Shown piece after piece: positions 61,477 through 64,000 of a DNA stretch of 64,000 bases. Both the position numbers and the translations under genes were made by a program. Each line of letters begins with the position of its first letter. The first letter of the stretch is position 1. The notes beneath the pieces were generated by a model that ran no database searches, was not told the origin of the DNA, and saw only the letters and a program-made list of their open reading frames with translations. The stretch lies in contig NZ_WSUT01000005.1 of assembly GCF_009789535.1 (NCBI RefSeq), positions 1,265,001-1,329,000 of the forward strand, given 5' to 3'. Source of the DNA: Sphingomonas carotinifaciens (GTDB taxonomy: Bacteria; Pseudomonadota; Alphaproteobacteria; Sphingomonadales; Sphingomonadaceae).

Positions 61477-64000
61477 GTGAGCGGGGCGAGCGAGGAGGAT
61501 CAGACGCCGCCGCCTCCCCGCCGCATGCAGAAGCGATATCGGCTGATCCTGGGACTGGCTGTCCTACTCGTTGCGGGAATGGTCGGCCTGTGGTTGTTTC
61601 GCATGCCGCTGGCGACCAGAATGCTCGACCGCGAACTGGCTCGCCGGGGCGTACGGGCACGCTATGATTTCGAGGCGTTGGGGTTTGGCGGGCAACGGCT
61701 GGCCAATGTCGTCTTCGGTGATCCGCGAAATCCCGATCTGGTGGCGGATTGGCTTGAAACCCAGACGCGGATCACACCCTCGGGACCAGAGGTGGTGGGT
61801 GTTCTGGCGGGGGGGGTGAGGATCAGGGGGAGGCTGAAGGACGGGCGTGTTTCCCTGGGCAGCCTGGACCGCCTGATGCCACCGCCTTCGGGGAAACCGT
61901 TTTCCCTGCCGGACCTGTTCGTCGACGTGCAGGATGGCCGTATCCGACTGGAAACGCCGGCAGGGCCGGTTGGCATCGCGGTGCGCGGTCGGGGGCGGCT
62001 GAACGACGGCTTTGCCGGGCGGATTGCCGCCATCGCGCCCAGGCTGCAATTCGGCGCCTGCACGTTTTCGCAAGTTGCAACGCCGCTGCATCTGCGCATC
62101 GTTGACGCCAAGCCTGCCATTTCCGGCGTCTTCCGTGTCGGTGATGCGCGGTGCGGTGATGCGCGCTGGAAGCAGGTGGCGGCGGACGTGTCGGTCAATC
62201 TTGGCGCGGCGATGGATCGCTGGCGGGGGCAGGCGCGGTTGATGACGGATGCGTTCCGCCATCCCCTTGCACGCGCGGCTGCGATGCGCGGCACGATCAG
62301 CTTTGCCGGGAGTGTCGCCAAAACATCCGGCCAGGTCGATCTGGCCGCCGAACGCCTGGCGGTGGGCCAGGGTACGGCACGGGCGCTATCGGTTTCCGGT
62401 CGGTATGGTGTGGGGGATGTGCCGCGGTTCGAGGGGCGGGTGCGGCTGGGTGGGGGCGTGGTGGCGCCGGGGGTGATGGCGGACGTGGCGGGCATGGTGT
62501 CGGGCGGGCAGGGGACGCCGGTGGCGCCGCTGGCGTCGGCGCTGGCGCGGGCGGTGCAGGCGGCGGGGGCGGGGTTCGCCGTGGAGGCGGACGTGCGGGC
62601 GCGAGGGGGGGAGCAGACGGCGGTCGAGGTGGCGCGGCTGACGTTGGCGTCGCGGAGCGGGGCACGCGTGGCATTGGCGGGCGGGAGCGGGCTGCACTGG
62701 CGTGCGGACGGTGCGCGCATCGACACGCGGCTGGCGATGGCGGGCGGCGGGATGCCGCAGGTGACGGCGACGCTGGCCCAGGCGCGCGTCGGCGCACCGG
62801 TGCGCGGCACCGCCACACTGGCCCCGTACCGGGCGGGCGGCGCGATGCTGGCGCTGGACCGGATGCGCTTTTCGGCGGCGCTGGACGGTGCGACCCGGAT
62901 CGAGACGCGCGCGACCCTGTCGGGGCCGCTGGGCGACGGGCGGATCGAGCGACTGGTGGTGCCGGTAGAGGCGCGCTGGGACGGGCGGCGGCAATTGATC
63001 GTCAATCCCGGTTGCGCGCCGGTGGCGGCGGACCGGGTGGCGGTGTCGCGACTGGTGCTGTCGGGCGTGGCGCTCAGGCTGTGTCCGGTGGACGGGGCGG
63101 TGGTGCGGGTCGATGGCACGCGGGTGAGCGGCGGCGCGCGGGTGGCGACGGTGCGGCTGGCCGGGCGGCTGGGCGGCACGCCGGTGACGCTGGCGGCGCA
63201 GGATGCGACGCTGCGCCTGTCCGACCGCGGCTTCGTGCTGAGCGATGTCGCGGCGCGACTGGGCAGCGCGGAGCGGGTGACGCGGTTGGATATCGGGCGG
63301 CTGGAGGGCCGGATCGAGGGCGGAGCGGTGAGCGGCTTCTTTGCCGGCGCCGGCGGGCAGATCGCCAATGTGCCGCTGCTGCTGAACGGCGCGCGCGGAA
63401 CATGGCGGCTGGCGGGCGGCGCGCTGACCCTGAACGGTGTGCTGGACGTGGATGATGCGGCCGAGACGGCGCGCTTCCAGCGCATGGCGGCACGCGACGT
63501 GACGCTGTCGCTGGTGAACGGCGGCATCCATGCCGCGGGAACGCTGTACGAGCCGTCGCAGACGGTGAAGGTCGCCGATGTCACCATCGATCACCGATTG
63601 TCGAGCGGGACGGGTGCGGCGGACCTGCGCGTGCCCGGATTGACCTTTACCGAGACCTTCCAGCCCACGCTGCTCACCATGCTGACCTATGGTGTGATCG
63701 CCGATGTGCGGGGCACGGTTCGCGGCGACGGGCATATCGCGTGGGGCGCGGACGGCGTCACCTCGACGGGAACGTTCGCCACCGACGGCACCGACCTGGC
63801 CGCGGCGTTCGGACCGGTGAAGGGGATCACCGGGACGATCCGCTTCACCGACCTGCTGGCGCTGGAAAGCGCACCGGATCAGGTGGCCACGATCAAGTCG
63901 ATCAACCCCGGCATCGCGGTGACCGATGGCGTGATCCGTTACCGGACGCTGCGCGATACGCGGGTGAAGGTGGAGGGCGGCGCATGGCCCTTTGCCGGCG
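61477..64000 (+). CDS. YdbH-like envelope protein, N-terminal 841 codons (runs off the right edge)
   Basis: The frame is open from the GTG at 61477 to the window end, preceded by GGAAGGG. The protein has a Pro-rich cytoplasmic stub, one membrane helix (about 22-41, LILGLAVLLVAGMVGLWLF) and a long beta-rich region of repeated short strands. This is the layout of the YdbH family, AsmA-like proteins that span the periplasm and help move lipids to the outer membrane. The C-terminal domain is missing here. Codon use in 62.4-63.4 kb is very GC-rich. Confidence 0.82.
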   Translation, partial: MSGASEEDQTPPPPRRMQKRYRLILGLAVLLVAGMVGLWLFRMPLATRMLDRELARRGVRARYDFEALGFGGQRLANVVFGDPRNPDLVADWLETQTRITPSGPEVVGVLAGGVRIRGRLKDGRVSLGSLDRLMPPPSGKPFSLPDLFVDVQDGRIRLETPAGPVGIAVRGRGRLNDGFAGRIAAIAPRLQFGACTFSQVATPLHLRIVDAKPAISGVFRVGDARCGDARWKQVAADVSVNLGAAMDRWRGQARLMTDAFRHPLARAAAMRGTISFAGSVAKTSGQVDLAAERLAVGQGTARALSVSGRYGVGDVPRFEGRVRLGGGVVAPGVMADVAGMVSGGQGTPVAPLASALARAVQAAGAGFAVEADVRARGGEQTAVEVARLTLASRSGARVALAGGSGLHWRADGARIDTRLAMAGGGMPQVTATLAQARVGAPVRGTATLAPYRAGGAMLALDRMRFSAALDGATRIETRATLSGPLGDGRIERLVVPVEARWDGRRQLIVNPGCAPVAADRVAVSRLVLSGVALRLCPVDGAVVRVDGTRVSGGARVATVRLAGRLGGTPVTLAAQDATLRLSDRGFVLSDVAARLGSAERVTRLDIGRLEGRIEGGAVSGFFAGAGGQIANVPLLLNGARGTWRLAGGALTLNGVLDVDDAAETARFQRMAARDVTLSLVNGGIHAAGTLYEPSQTVKVADVTIDHRLSSGTGAADLRVPGLTFTETFQPTLLTMLTYGVIADVRGTVRGDGHIAWGADGVTSTGTFATDGTDLAAAFGPVKGITGTIRFTDLLALESAPDQVATIKSINPGIAVTDGVIRYRTLRDTRVKVEGGAWPFAG

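Overview
The window is GC-rich chromosomal DNA that reads like a sphingomonad (order Sphingomonadales, Alphaproteobacteria). Support comes from the alphaproteobacterial gene orders rdgB-rph / hrcA-grpE and dnaK-dnaJ, heat-shock promoters of the alphaproteobacterial RpoH type, an alphaproteobacterial SspB adaptor, the five-gene atpHAGDC operon, and repeat families (CCCTCTCCCC hairpins, CGCGAAGA octamers) of the kind seen in sphingomonads. No tRNA, rRNA, CRISPR array or complete insertion sequence was found. Both ends are cut by genes: mutS on the left and a YdbH-like gene on the right.

Layout. 1-8.4 kb: mutS, malic enzyme, an APC amino acid permease, and a tightly packed histidine operon hisB-H-A-F-(44-aa membrane peptide)-E followed by a HIT protein. 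8.4-14.1 kb: sspB, fumC, two small Gly-rich proteins, tilS and ftsH with a heat-shock type promoter. 14.2-18 kb: acyl-CoA dehydrogenase and mmsA (valine catabolism) and a short-chain dehydrogenase. 18.2-21.2 kb: alpha-galactosidase, HAD hydrolase and a ROK sugar kinase. 21.2-22.1 kb: an overlapping endolysin/holin pair that resembles the lysis genes of alphaproteobacterial gene transfer agents. 22.1-30.5 kb: envelope and secretion genes: GT39-like glycosyltransferase, retropepsin-PDZ protein, a cpaF ATPase without its pilus cluster, an exported serine protease, a metallopeptidase-TPR protein and a truncated Ada. 30.7-35.7 kb: F1 ATP synthase genes atpHAGDC with hairpin repeats in two spacers. 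35.7-44 kb: priA, a GAF-PAS-GGDEF cyclase, xerC, a 275-bp nested inverted-repeat element, dedA, gshB, yraN, yihY. 44-50 kb: rsmI, an LpoA-like lipoprotein, hemW, a CAP-domain lipoprotein, rdgB, rph, hrcA, grpE. 51-57.7 kb: threonine synthase with an apparent frameshift at its C-terminus, an HExxH protein, a lone flagellin, a PCu(A)C copper chaperone, dnaK-dnaJ. 57.7-58.7 kb: a gene-poor stretch full of predicted RNA structure and repeats. 58.7-64 kb: purB, an EF-hand protein, radC and the start of a YdbH-like envelope protein.

The genes are mostly housekeeping. The unusual parts are: a four-hairpin RNA candidate downstream of dnaJ whose loops carry pyrimidine-rich, anti-Shine-Dalgarno-like sequence; the 275-bp structured element whose ends supply the stop codons of both flanking genes; the isolated holin/endolysin pair; an Ada protein that has lost its methyltransferase active site; and two divergent gene pairs whose start codons overlap on a shared CATG.
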